Of a stretch of 64,000 bases of DNA, positions 15,716 to 24,819 are shown in pieces (the first letter of the stretch is position 1; the number at the start of each line of letters is the position of its first letter). Made by a program: the position numbers and the translations under genes. The DNA is taken from NCBI RefSeq assembly GCF_040958095.1, contig NC_091195.1, positions 28,189,586 to 28,253,585 on the forward strand. Reading direction: 5' to 3'. Under the pieces are notes generated by a model. The model searched no databases, was not told the DNA's origin, and worked only from the letters and a program-made list of their open reading frames with translations. Source of the DNA: Procambarus clarkii (lineage: Eukaryota > Arthropoda > Malacostraca > Decapoda > Cambaridae).

Positions 15716-16176
15716 GCGTTGCCAGCCGAAAGATTGTCAATAACAAGGCTATATAGAACATTAACTTCCCAACCTAATTGCTCTAAACTACCTATAATGA
15801 TAACTAATTTTACTTATCTTATAATAATGAGAATTCTAATACTAACAATAATTGATTTACAACTTTAATAAAGGAGTTAGTTTCATGAAGAAGTTTTCCT
15901 AAATGAGACGAGGGAGACTCAGTGCCGCCCGAACCTCGGGACGATGAGGAGGTGGGTGTTAGTGCTCTCGTCTCTCACCTCGCCCACCTACTATACTCCC
16001 TGGGTGTGCGCCCTTGTACAGGACACGTACAGGTTCAGGGTTGACGGTGACACTGTGGAGGTAATTATTGGGTGCCGTGATTGACCGTTGTCGCCTGGGG
16101 TTGCCAGCTTGAGTGTTGATGCAGCTGAGAGCTGTGAATCACAGTGTAAGAGCAACGTCATTGAAGCCATTGTTAT
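15716..16176. other. Apparently unique segment with one candidate exon
   Basis: No recognised repeat and no long ORF. A potential short coding exon at 15944-16060 is listed separately. Confidence 0.5.
15944..16060 (+). CDS. Candidate first coding exon with signal-peptide-like start (hypothetical)
   Basis: ATG at 15944 opens 39 codons (MRRWVLVLSSLTSPTYY..., ending QDTYRFRVDGDTVE). They stop exactly at a GAG followed by GTAATTATT, a plausible splice donor in phase 0. The basic-then-hydrophobic start is signal-peptide-like. The sequence is not obviously repeated elsewhere in the long copy and is preserved unchanged at 50975-51091. No downstream exon is recognised and no family is assigned, so this could be chance. 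Confidence 0.2.
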
Positions 16177-16621
16177 GTACTCGCCTAGTTGTGCTTGCAG
16201 GGGTTGAGCCTCGGCTCTTTGGTCCCGTCATTCAACTGGTGTACAGAATCTGGAGCCCATTCGGCTCTGTCAAATCTTCATTTGAAACTATGTTAAGTCT
16301 GCCATAGCCATATATCAGTATGGAGTCTGCGTGTGTTTGTGAGTTCTCACCTATCTGTGCCTGCAGGATCGAGCATTGGCTCTTGGATCCCGCTTTTCTA
16401 GCCACCGGTTGTTTACAGTAATGACTCCGGTCCCACTTCCCTATCATACCTAGTTATAAAACTAGTTTTTAATACCTAGTTTTTCGGGCTTGCCCGAAAC
16501 GCTATGCGCAGTAGTGGCTTTAGGTATTGTATGTACTACTTCTCTCTCTTTAAATCTAACAGAATGTTTGTGCGGTAACGCTGCAACTATGTATGTACTG
16601 TTCCTAAGTAAATTATTATTA

Positions 16622-16674
<53 letters not shown>

Positions 16675-16675
16675 A
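16177..16675. repeat. Mosaic of short repeat fragments and (TTA)n
   Basis: Pieces related to SINE tail A (CGCCTAGTTGTGCTTGCAGG, near 16180) are followed by diverged related copies near 16345-16440. Next come a LINE-type 3' block (TGCCCGAAACGCTATGCGCA at about 16494) and a (TTA)n run at about 16613-16672. Confidence 0.65.
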
Positions 16676-16810
16676 CTATGAGTAGTGATTATTTCCACAA
16701 TGTGCTCCTTTATTTCACTCCATTTCCCAACTACTATCACACTAAAAGAAAACTTTTTCTACTATCTCTATGACAAATCTGATTTTCCAGCTTTCATCCA
16801 TGCTTCCTGG

Positions 16811-17075
16811 TTATCTTGAGATCTTGAGGTTATCTTGAGATGATTTCGGGGCTTTTTTTAGTGTCCCCGCGGCCCGGTCCTCGACCAGGCCTCCACCCCC
16901 AGGAAGCAGCCCGTGACAGCTGACTAACACCCAGGTACCTAATTTACCGCTAGGTAACAGGGGCATAGGGTGAAAGAAACTCTGCCCATTGTTTCTCGCC
17001 GGCGCCTGGGATCGAACCCAGGACCACAGGATCACAAGTCCCGCGTGCTGTCCACTCGGCCGACCGGCTCTGTTG
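16811..17075 (-). mobile_element. tRNA-derived SINE with LINE-type 3' tail (tail type B)
   Basis: The minus-strand tRNA-like head has GTCGGCCGAGTGGACAGCAC and B box GGGTTCGATCCCAGG. The body is the same as in the SINE at 15056-15346 (GTTTCTTTCACCCTATGCCC, CACGGGCTGCTTCCTGGGG). The tail differs: GAGGCCTGGTCGAGGACC, GGGCCGCGGGGACACT, then CCCCGAAATCATCTCAAG. That tail matches the 3' end of the LINE at 4920-4986. Confidence 0.85.
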
Positions 17076-17099
17076 GTATTCCGTGTGAACATTTCGTTT

Positions 17100-17895
17100 A
17101 TTTCCATTCTGTCAATCTCCCCTAATTATTTTGTATGCTGCGATCATATCTCTCCACTTCATCCTTTTTATTTTAGTATCGTAAGGCACAGTTCCTTCAG
17201 GAGCTCCTCATACCCCATCCCTCGTAACTCTGGGACGAGTCTCGTCGCAAATTTCTGAACCTTTAACAGTTTCTTTATATGCTTCTTCAGATGGGGACTC
17301 CATGATGAGATATACTCTAAGCCTGGCCTCACATAGTGTAAAGCGCCCTAAATGCCTCCTCACTTAGGTTTCTGAATGATGTTCTAACTTTTGCCAGTGT
17401 TGAGTACGCTCCTGTCGTTATCCTATTTATATATGTCTCAGGAATTAGATTTGGTGTTACGTCCACTCCCAGGTCTCTTTCTCGAATCGTTACAGGTAGG
17501 TAGTTTCCCTTCATTGTGTACTGTCCCTTTGGTTTCCTGTCACCTAGTCACATTTCCATAACTTTACACTTGCTGTGTTAAATTCCAGTAGCCATTTCTC
17601 TGACCATCTCTGCAGCTTGTTCAAGTCCTCTTAGAGGATCCTACAATCCTCAACTGTTACAACTCTTCTCATTAATTTCGCGTCATCCGCGAACATCGAC
17701 ATGTAGGACTCGACTCGACTGTAGACATATCGTTCATGTTTAAAAACAGAATTGGTCCCAGCACCGATCCTTGTGGTACTCCACTCGTTACTGTTCGTCA
17801 GTCCGACTTCTCGCCCCTTACCGTAACTCTTTGGCTCCTTCCTGTTATGTAGTTCCTTATCCATGCTAGGGCCTTTCTGCTTACTCTTGCCTGCC
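17100..17895 (-). pseudogene. LINE reverse transcriptase remnant
   Basis: Minus frames contain EWSTTRIGAGTNSVFK, SMFADDAKLMRR (catalytic FADD) and RERDLGVDVTPNL with GAYSTLAKVRTSFRNL. Stops and frameshifts break it throughout. It is closely related to the fragments at 18110-19216 and 19657-20750. A (GT)n run at about 17934-17963 follows on the right. Confidence 0.8.
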
Positions 17896-17930
17896 TCTCA
17901 AGTTTGAACAGCAGTCTCATGCATGTGCAG

Positions 17931-17966
<36 letters not shown>

Positions 17967-18109
17967 TTACTATTTGTTTATGCCTGCAGAATAAACCTAT
18001 TAGCTCTTGGACCCCGCCTTTCTAACCAATCTATTTCTCCTCTATTATGACTACTACATATATTTCTCTCCAACACACACACAGATCCCAGGAGGAGTCA
18101 GTTTCCACC

Positions 18110-19216
18110 ACATCACTGCTTACACTGCTTATTGCATTCCATTTGTTAACTTCTCTGACACTAAAAAAGTTCTTTTTCTAATTTCTCTGTGGTTCATTTG
18201 GGCACTCAATTTCCACCTGTGTCCCCTAGTGCGTGTGCCCCATATGTTAAATAAACTGTCTATATCGACCCAATCAATTCCTCTGAGAATTTTGTATGTG
18301 GTGATCATGTTTTTCCTAACTCTTCTGTCTTTGGTGACGTGAGGTTTAGTTCCTGTAGTCTCTCTTCATAGCTCATACCCCTCAGCTCGGGTATTAGTTT
18401 GGTGGCATACATACCTCTGTACCTTCTTCAATATAGTCTTGTGCTGGATGAGATACGGACTCCATGCTGGAGCTGCATACTCCCAGGTTGGTCTGACATA
18501 TTCCGTGTATATAAGGTTTTGAATGATTCCTTACACAAGTTTCTAAAGGATGTTTTTATGTTGACCAGCATGGCATATGATGCTGATGTTATCCTCTTGA
18601 TGTGGGCTTCAGGGGACAGGTCTGGCATGATATCAATCCCCAGGTTTTTCCCATTCTCTGATTATTGAAGAATTTCATCTCTCAAATGATACCTTGTATC
18701 TGGCCTCCTGCTCCCTGCTCTTATCTTCGTTACTTTACAGTTGCTCGAGTTAAACTCTTACAGGCATTTGTTCGACCATTCCTTCAGTTTGTCCAGGTCA
18801 TATTGAAGCCTCAAGCTGTCATCTGTCTAAATCCTTCTCATAATTTTGGCATCAGCAAACATTGAGGGGCCTATACCCTCTAGAAGATCATTTTCATATA
18901 TCAGAAACAGGATAGGTCCGAGTACAGAGCCCTGTGGGACTCCACTGGTGACTTCACGCCAATCTGAGGTCTCACCCCTCACAGTAACTCTCTGCTTCCT
19001 ACTGCTTAGGTACTCCCTTATCCACTGGAGTGCCCTACTAGTTTCTCCTTCCTGTTTCTCCAACTTATGTACCATCCTCTTATGTGGGACTGTGTCAAAG
19101 GCTTTCAGACAGTCCAAGAAAATGCAGTCCGCCCATCCTTCTCTTTCTTGCTTAATGCGGTCAGATGAGAAGTAGATGTTACTTTTACATATTGCATTAG
19201 GGTTAAAAGTAAACAT
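18110..19216 (-). pseudogene. LINE reverse transcriptase remnant
   Basis: The minus ORF 19216-18827 has [32 protein letters not shown] and FADAKI in place of the catalytic FADD (one Asp lost). 18628-18428 gives PEAHIKRITSASYAMLVNIK, and near 18180 a FFSVREVNKWNAI-type C-terminus appears. Frames are broken. The missing Asp makes it catalytically dead. Confidence 0.82.
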
Positions 19217-19270
19217 TATTTCAGGTTAACTGCATTGAGAAACAAGATAAAGATTGTGTAGCTTTCATTA

Positions 19271-19560
19271 CGTCAAGATTAGCAGTCTCCGTGGCGTAGT
19301 GGTAAGACGCTCACCTGGCGTTCCACGAGCACTTTGTCATGGGTTCGTATCCTGGCCGGGGAGGATTTACTGGGCGCAAATCCTTAACTGTAGCCTCTGT
19401 TTAACCCAACAGTAAAATGGGTACCTGGTTGTTAAACGATTCTTCGTGGGGTTCGTATTCCAGGGAACGTAGGATTATGGCAGCCCATCCTCCGAATAGA
19501 CAGTACGTTTTCATACTAAATGTAAAAAGTACAATCCAGACTATCGGCATAGTACAAAAA
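19271..19560 (+). mobile_element. tRNA-derived SINE
   Basis: The tRNA-like head CAGTCTCCGTGGCGTAGTGG carries an A box (TGGCGTAGTGG), and the B box is GGGTTCGTATCC at about 19340. The body has GGGCGCAAATCCTTAACTGT and AGCCTCTGTTTAACCCAACA. The 3' part differs from the related SINE at 36250-36500, so it is truncated or recombined. The end is approximate. Confidence 0.75.
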
Positions 19561-19564
19561 TACA

Positions 19565-19655
19565 CTTAATCGCCAGTATCGCACCAAAATATTGTGAATA
19601 TTAGAGTACACCTGTAAAACTGTATAGAAAACCACGACCTAACCTAACCTTTGGG
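19565..19655. repeat. Dispersed AT-rich repeat, left half of a split copy
   Basis: Matches the first ~75 bp of the repeat at 1-460 (ATTGTGAATATT and GTATAGAAAACCACGACC then CTAACCTAACC). The rest of the repeat resumes at 20752 beyond an inserted LINE. Confidence 0.65.
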
Positions 19656-19656
19656 A

Positions 19657-20750
19657 GTGTAATTACCTAAGTGTAGTTACAGGATGAGAGCTACGCTCGT
19701 GGTGTCCCGTCTTCCCAGCACTCTTTGCCATATAATGCTTTGAAACTACTGACGTTCTTGGCCTCCACCATCTTCTCACTTAACTTGTTCCAACCGTCTA
19801 CCACATTGTTTACAAAAGTGAATTTTCTTATATTTCTCCGGCAGCTTTGTTTCGTTAGTTTAAATCTATGACCTCTTGTTCTTGAAGTTCCGGGTCTCAG
19901 GAAGTCTTCCCTGTCGATTTTATCAATTCCTGTTACTATTTTGTACGTAGTGATCATATCACCTCTTTTTCTTCTGTCTTCTAGTTTTTGCATATTTAAT
20001 GCCTCTAACCTCTCCTCGTAGCTCTTGCCCTTCAGTTCTGGGAGCCACTTAGTAGCATGTCTTTGCACCTTTTCCAGTTTGTTGATGTGCTTCTTAAGAT
20101 ATGGGCACCACACAACCGCTGCATATTCCAGCTTTGGTCTAACAAAAGTTGTGAACAATTTCTTTAGTATTTCTCCATCCATGTATTTAAAAGCAATTCT
20201 GAGGTTAGAAAGTGTAGCATAGGCTCCTCGCACAATGTTCTTTATGTGGTCCTCAGGTGATAGTTTTCTATCTAGAACCACCCCTAGATCCCTTTCTTTA
20301 TCAGAATTCTTTAAAGATTTCTCACATAATATATAGGTTGTGTGGGGTCTATGTTCTCCTATTCCACATTCCATAACATGGCATTTATTCACATTAAATT
20401 CCATTTGCCAAGTGTTGCTCCATATACTTATTTTGTCCAGGTCTTCTTGAAGAGCATGACAGTCATCTAGGTTTCTTATCTTCCCTTTTATCTTAGCATC
20501 ATCAGCAAACATGTTCATATAATTCTGTATTCCCACTGGTAGATCATTTATGTAGTCAATAAACATCACTGGTGCAAGAACTGAACCCTGTGGTACTCCA
20601 CTCGTGACATTCCTCCAATCAGATACCTTGCCTCTGATTACGGCCCTCATTTTTCTGTCAGTTAGGAAATTTTTCATCCATGTTAGTAGCTTGCCTGTCA
20701 CCCCTTCAATATGTTCCAGTTTCCAGAACAGTGTAGGAGGACAAGCATGT
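19657..20750 (-). mobile_element. LINE inserted in the dispersed repeat
   Basis: The element reads on the minus strand and contains the intact ORF 20701-19691. Its 3' end (minus) lies near 19657 with CTGTAACTACACTTAGGTAA. The flanking halves at 19565-19655 and 20752-21115 form one copy of the repeat seen whole at 1-460, so the LINE is the younger insertion. The 5' part of the element is missing. Confidence 0.75.
19691..20701 (-). CDS. Non-LTR retrotransposon reverse transcriptase, C-terminal ORF (intact here)
   Basis: 336 residues. It includes motif [16 protein letters not shown] (33-47) and catalytic MFADD (64-68). DLGVVLDRKLSPEDH and RPKLEYAAVVWCPY follow, then a RNIRKFTFVNNVVDGWNKL C-terminal block ending WEDGTPRA. 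Motif A and everything upstream are absent, so the ATG is internal. In the other long copy (54721-55731) the same ORF is broken by AGA to TGA in codons reading VQ-R-HATKW. Jockey/CR1-type, probably immobile. Confidence 0.85.
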   Translation of the reverse strand: MTGKLLTWMKNFLTDRKMRAVIRGKVSDWRNVTSGVPQGSVLAPVMFIDYINDLPVGIQNYMNMFADDAKIKGKIRNLDDCHALQEDLDKISIWSNTWQMEFNVNKCHVMECGIGEHRPHTTYILCEKSLKNSDKERDLGVVLDRKLSPEDHIKNIVRGAYATLSNLRIAFKYMDGEILKKLFTTFVRPKLEYAAVVWCPYLKKHINKLEKVQRHATKWLPELKGKSYEERLEALNMQKLEDRRKRGDMITTYKIVTGIDKIDREDFLRPGTSRTRGHRFKLTKQSCRRNIRKFTFVNNVVDGWNKLSEKMVEAKNVSSFKALYGKECWEDGTPRA

Positions 20751-20751
20751 A

Positions 20752-21115
20752 AATAGCATTTATTGCTTCTTAATTACAATTCGTACTTAACCAACAGCTG
20801 TATTGATATTACAATTTTATAAAACTAATAAAACAAAACTAAAATCTTTCAATAAATTATAACGTAACTCAGGATATTTTCAAAATTTATATAAAATCTG
20901 TATTGTTTAATAAAACTTAAAAAGAAATTCTTTATATTTAAAACTTTGTTTATATAGCATCGAACACTAAAACTTCAACCTAAAAATTTTGAGTGTATTA
21001 ACAGAAAATGAAGAGGATATATGGGGAGGTAAATGTAACAGCACAATAAGCGTATTTATGTACTATACAGTCAGGAATGTACTTATTACGTGTACTAGTG
21101 GCTGTACGAGAATGT
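20752..21115. repeat. Dispersed AT-rich repeat, right half of a split copy
   Basis: Aligns with about 100-450 of the repeat at 1-460 (TTATTGCTTCTTAATTACAA, AACTCAGGATATTTTCAAA, GGAATGTACTTATTA). About 215 bp of unclassified AT-rich sequence with a TGTCTGTCTTTCTGTCTCTT stretch follow, up to 21330. Confidence 0.7.
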
Positions 21116-21329
21116 ACCAACGCTTGTATATATCAAAAAATTAAAGATGGCAAGTAAAAGTTTGTTTACATCTACTACATGAAGATAAGAAGTAAACGTT
21201 GTTTATATTCTCTTCTGTGAAGTTCAGAAGTAAAATAAACTTCACTTGTCTGTCTGTCTTTCTGTCTCTTATTTCCTATCCATCTCTATGTCTCTTTTTA
21301 ATTGATGAAAGAAACAATAAAATTTTATT

Positions 21330-22060
21330 TATTTTATTTATTTATGTACAAGAAGGTACATTGGGTTTGTGAGAATACATAGCATAGTACAGTAATTGCA
21401 CTCTTGTAAAGCCACTAGTACGCGCAGCGTTTCGGGCAGGTCGTTAATCTAGCAGATAATTTTAAGTAGGTAAATTCTATCAGAATTAATAAAATGATAA
21501 CAAATACATTGCAAGAAAAAAAATGAGATGGGAGAGATTAGTAAGTATATTAAAGCACATTGGTATATTAAAGCTCTGATTGATTACATTGACAGCTTGA
21601 TTGGTAATTTAAACAAGATTAATAGACACCATACAGCAGATTGACAGTATATATAAGAAGACAGCAATGATAAAGATGTTCAGATTGGGTACATAAAGAT
21701 TGGGTAGCAATAGATACAGTGCAGTTTTAAAGCAAAAGGTAAAAAACTATGATGATGAAATTAGGTACTTTTTAGTATTGTTTTTGAATGACGCAAAAGT
21801 TGGACAGCTTTTCAATTCAGTAGGGCGTGAGTTCCATAGACTGGGTCCCTTTATTTGCATAGAGTGTTTACACAAATTAAGTTTGACTCTGGGGATATCA
21901 AAGAGATATTTATTTCTGGTGTGGTGATAATGGGTCCTATTACATCTGTCCAGGGAGAGTTTCAGAGCATGGTTTGCATTTAAGAACAGGGTTTTGTAAA
22001 TGTAGTTGACACAAGAGAATGTGTGGAGTGAGATTATGTTTAGCATAATCATTAATTAGC
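21330..22060 (-). mobile_element. LINE 3' fragment (CR1/L2-like)
   Basis: The minus ORF 22052-21747 encodes LHTFSCVNYIYKTLFLNANH, HHTRNKYLFDIPRVKLNL and IKGPSLWNSRPTELKS, the LINE C-terminus. Its 3' UTR on the minus strand includes GCCCGAAACGCTGCGCGTAC, TAGTGGCTTTACAAGAGTGC and ACCTTCTTGTACATAAATAA. It has no palm domain and is 5' truncated. Confidence 0.82.
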
Positions 22061-22189
22061 ATGTTTAGCAAAATAGTGCCCATTGGTGGGTGGTGGGAGC
22101 CAGGCGGTGTCCCATTTGCTTTGAGAAAGGGGGCGAGGCTTTTTAGAGGATAACGGCTGGGTTTGAATGTGTGTTGTCACTCTTTCTTG

Positions 22190-22905
22190 TGCTTGGGGTT
22201 CTACTACCCAAAATCATTTACGTCCTCTAATTACTCAACACAAAGCTGCTATTAGGACAATATCTAACTCTGGCCCCAGACATCACTCGGTACCCCTACT
22301 CAAATATCTGAATATGTTAGATATTAAGTCACTGCACATCCTCTCATGTGTATTATACATATATAAAACGCTAAACTATAATGCCAATCCTGATCTCAAA
22401 AGCTTCATTGAAGGTTGGAACAGAACCCATGAGCACCACACCAGAAATAAATACAGTTTTGAAATTCCAAGAGTACGACTTAATCAAACTAGAAATGCTC
22501 TACAAATCAAGGGACCCAGAATGTGGAATGACCTTCCCAACCATGTTAAAGACTGTACCTCTCTCAACCAGTTTAAGATAAAAACGAAACACTACCTAAT
22601 AAATTCCCTGTAACCTACCTTACCCCTCTGTTGTCAACCCATATATGTTTTTTTTAAACAACGCTGTTTGTCGACCTAATTGTATTTTTGCTGCTTTTTC
22701 AGCCATGTTCCCCCTCTTTTTTATCTCTGTTTTTATTTGTTCTCAACATATTTTATTCTTTATACTCAATTAGTATTAAGCTTTAGTCATTAATGTTTTT
22801 CCTGCCCGAAACGCTTTGAGTAATAGTGGCTTTAGGCATTGTATGTACTAGCTCTATCTATAAATCCATCACTCTTACGATGAGTAAAATATTTTTATAA
22901 CTTTT
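22190..22905 (+). mobile_element. LINE C-terminal fragment with 3' UTR
   Basis: The ORF to 22613 encodes the LINE C-terminus in one intact frame (PLITQHKAAIRTISNSGPRH, IYKTLNYNANPDLKSFIEG, MWNDLPNHVKDCTSLNQFK, ending HYLINSL). The 3' UTR holds CCCGAAACGCTTTGAGTAAT and TAGTGGCTTTAGGCATTGTA. It is 5' truncated near 22190. It shows the uninterrupted TATACATATATAAAACGC context that the copy at 12092/14500 has lost. Confidence 0.85.
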
Positions 22906-22964
22906 TTTTTTGGTCAAAGTATTAAAGGAAATGAGCATTGGTGCCACAGGTGTTACTAGTTGTA

Positions 22965-23075
22965 CTCACCTAGTTGTGCTTGCGGGGGTTGAGCTCTGGC
23001 TCTTTCGGCCCGCCTCTCAACTGTCAATCAATCAACTGATTTGTTCACACACACACACACGCACACACACACAGG
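22965..23075 (-). mobile_element. SINE tail A fragment with (CA)n
   Basis: CACCTAGTTGTGCTTGCGGG, CTCTTTCGGCCCGCCTCTCA and ACTGTCAATCAATCAACTG form the reverse of SINE tail A, followed by a CA run. It directly precedes a forward SINE, giving a head-to-head arrangement. Confidence 0.7.
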
Positions 23076-23077
23076 GG

Positions 23078-23148
23078 GCCTCGTAGCCTGGTGGATAGCG
23101 CGCAGGATTCGTAATTCTGTGGCGCGGGTTCGATTCCCGCACGAGGCA
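23078..23148 (+). tRNA. tRNA-Thr(CGT)-like sequence, probably a SINE head
   Basis: The 71-nt cloverleaf has a perfect 7-bp acceptor stem (GCCTCGT with ACGAGGC), an anticodon stem CAGGA/TTCTG with loop TTCGTAA (anticodon CGT), and a perfect 5-bp T stem GCGGG/CCCGC with loop TTCGATT. The D arm is weak and T8 is missing. It is followed directly by the SINE body shared with 15056-15346, so a retroposed head is far likelier than a functional tRNA gene. Confidence 0.55.
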
Positions 23149-23272
23149 GAAACAAATGGGCAGTTTCTTTCACCCTGAATGCCCCTGTTACCTAGCAGTA
23201 AATAGGTACCTGGGAGTTAGTCAGCTGTCACGGGCTGCTTCCTGGGGTGTGTGTGTGTGTGTGTGGTGTGGG

Positions 23273-23305
<33 letters not shown>

Positions 23306-23399
23306 GTTAGTAAAAAACAGTTGATTGACAGTTGAGAGGCGGGCCGAAAGAGCAAAGCTCAACCCCCGTAAAAACACAACTAGTAAAAACACAACTAGT

Positions 23400-23400
<1 letters not shown>
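23149..23400 (+). mobile_element. SINE body and tail A after the tRNA-like head
   Basis: The body has GGGCAGTTTCTTTCACCCTG, TTACCTAGCAGTAAATAGGT and CACGGGCTGCTTCCTGGGG. A (GT)n run and a 30-bp poly(A) follow, then tail A (AACAGTTGATTGACAGTTGA, GAGGCGGGCCGAAAGAGC), ending with duplicated AAAACACAACTAGT units. Confidence 0.82.

Positions 23401-23480
<80 letters not shown>
23401..23480. repeat. (CA)n microsatellite
   Basis: About 80 bp of CA between two SINEs of opposite orientation. It is 4 bp longer in the other long copy. Confidence 0.95.
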
Positions 23481-23481
<1 letters not shown>

Positions 23482-23655
23482 ACAGGAAGTAGCCCATATC
23501 AGCTGTCTAACTCCCAGGTACCTATTTACTGTTAGGTGAACAGTGGCATTAGGGTGAAAGAAACTCTGCCTATCTGTTTTCGCCATCGCAGGGAATCAAT
23601 CCCGAACCCTAGGATTAGGAATACAGAGTGCTGTCCATTCAGCCACCAGGCCCCT
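23481..23655 (-). mobile_element. tRNA-derived SINE, diverged
   Basis: The minus-strand head GGCCTGGTGGCTGAATGGAC and a degenerate B box (GGGTTCGGGATTGATTCCC) precede the common body (CAGAGTTTCTTTCACCC, CAGTAAATAGGTACCTGGGA). The tail runs into the CA tract. Confidence 0.75.
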
Positions 23656-24069
23656 GACTGTGACACTGTTCCCTCTTGAATTCTGGCGACCCTGTTGGGC
23701 ATGTACCCAACAGGAATCAAAGTGCAAAGTTAGGTGAGGCTGCTCAAGCATCTGGCCTGAGCATCTCCAACCTTATACAGACAGACGTTCCAAGTTATAG
23801 ATATAGATTGTTTATTGTAATAAATATTAAATTAATAATTATCACGACATAATATGATCCTGAAATTGTTTTCCGTTTATTCCAGAAAATGTCAGGAATC
23901 CGATGGACTTTCTTAAGGCAGATGTAGATTCTGTTCAACACACGTTTGGAGGAGAAAAGGCAAGTGACCAACCGAGAAATATTATATTATCAAGTAACTT
24001 GTTTTGAAACAAGAGGAAGTGTAAGTTATGGAACATAATAATTCAGCGATCTGCATAAATATAATAATA
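23656..24069. other. No recognisable gene
   Basis: AT-rich, with short ORFs only. It lies between the SINE cluster and the 21-bp array. Nothing specific is seen. Confidence 0.5.
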
Positions 24070-24365
24070 AAATAAGATCTTATAGAAAGTTAATAAGATC
24101 TTATAGAAAGGAAATAAGATCTTATAGAAAGGAAATAAGATCTTATAGAAAGGAAATAAGATCTTATAGAAAGGAAATAAGATCTTATAGAAAGGAAATA
24201 AGATCTTATAAAAAGGAAATAAGATCTTATAGAAAGGAAATAAGATCTTATAAAAAGGAAATAAGATCTTACAGAAAGGAAATAAGATCTTATAGAAAGG
24301 AAATAAGATCTTATAAAAAGGAAATAAGATCTTACAGAAAGGAAATAAGATCTTATAGAAAGGAA
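24070..24365. repeat. 21-bp tandem array, about 14 units, upstream of the NLR-like gene
   Basis: Unit AAATAAGATCTTATAGAAAGG with few variants (AAAAAG, TTACAG). Each unit includes the palindrome TAAGATCTTA. The array ends about 455 bp before the start codon of the NACHT gene. The 100-139 residue ORFs on the minus strand (FYKILFP repeats) arise from the 21-bp period. Confidence 0.95.
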
Positions 24366-24819
24366 AGACAACATGTATATGCTCGTACAACACAAAGTTC
24401 TCTCTCGTTACATGTAAATTTTCCTTCATGTTCTGGAGGGTTCTGTTATGACACTGGACCATATTTACAGTGAACAGCTAAATATGTTTTAAGTATCAAG
24501 GTGAAGAGATAAGTCTACTTATCAGAAAGCCCCGCAACAGGAGGCAACAGAAGCCGCCGGGGTCTTCACACACCTAATGAAATGTCTTTCCTTAAGTATG
24601 GTATTCACGGCACATGAGGAAATCATTTATATATATATTTATTGGATAAAGTTTTGAGATTTGTGATATTTTTTACAAATTTACTGTTTCAAAACAATGA
24701 AACTCATTAAATACTATCTGGTCATTTGTAAAGCTATTGGACAACATTTCACTTTGCAAATAACAAAATCCTAGCGAGGGTTCACCGAGAGCTGTGCTGA
24801 GCAAATTATAAAACCCAAC
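24366..24819 (+). promoter_or_regulatory. Upstream region of the NLR-like gene
   Basis: 454 bp of non-repetitive sequence precede the ATG. No clear TATA box at a fixed distance is assignable. TTATAAAACCC lies only ~20 bp before the ATG, too close to act as a TATA box for this start. The start context CCCAACATGGCC has A at -3 and G at +4, a strong initiation context. A 5' UTR intron cannot be excluded. Confidence 0.35.

Noticed and set aside
23228-23535. Val-Cys and Thr-His repeat ORFs
   Set aside because: Translations of (GT)n/(CA)n runs.
24043-24462. 139- and 101-residue minus ORFs (FYKILFP repeats)
   Set aside because: Artefact of a 21-bp tandem array, which keeps any frame open.
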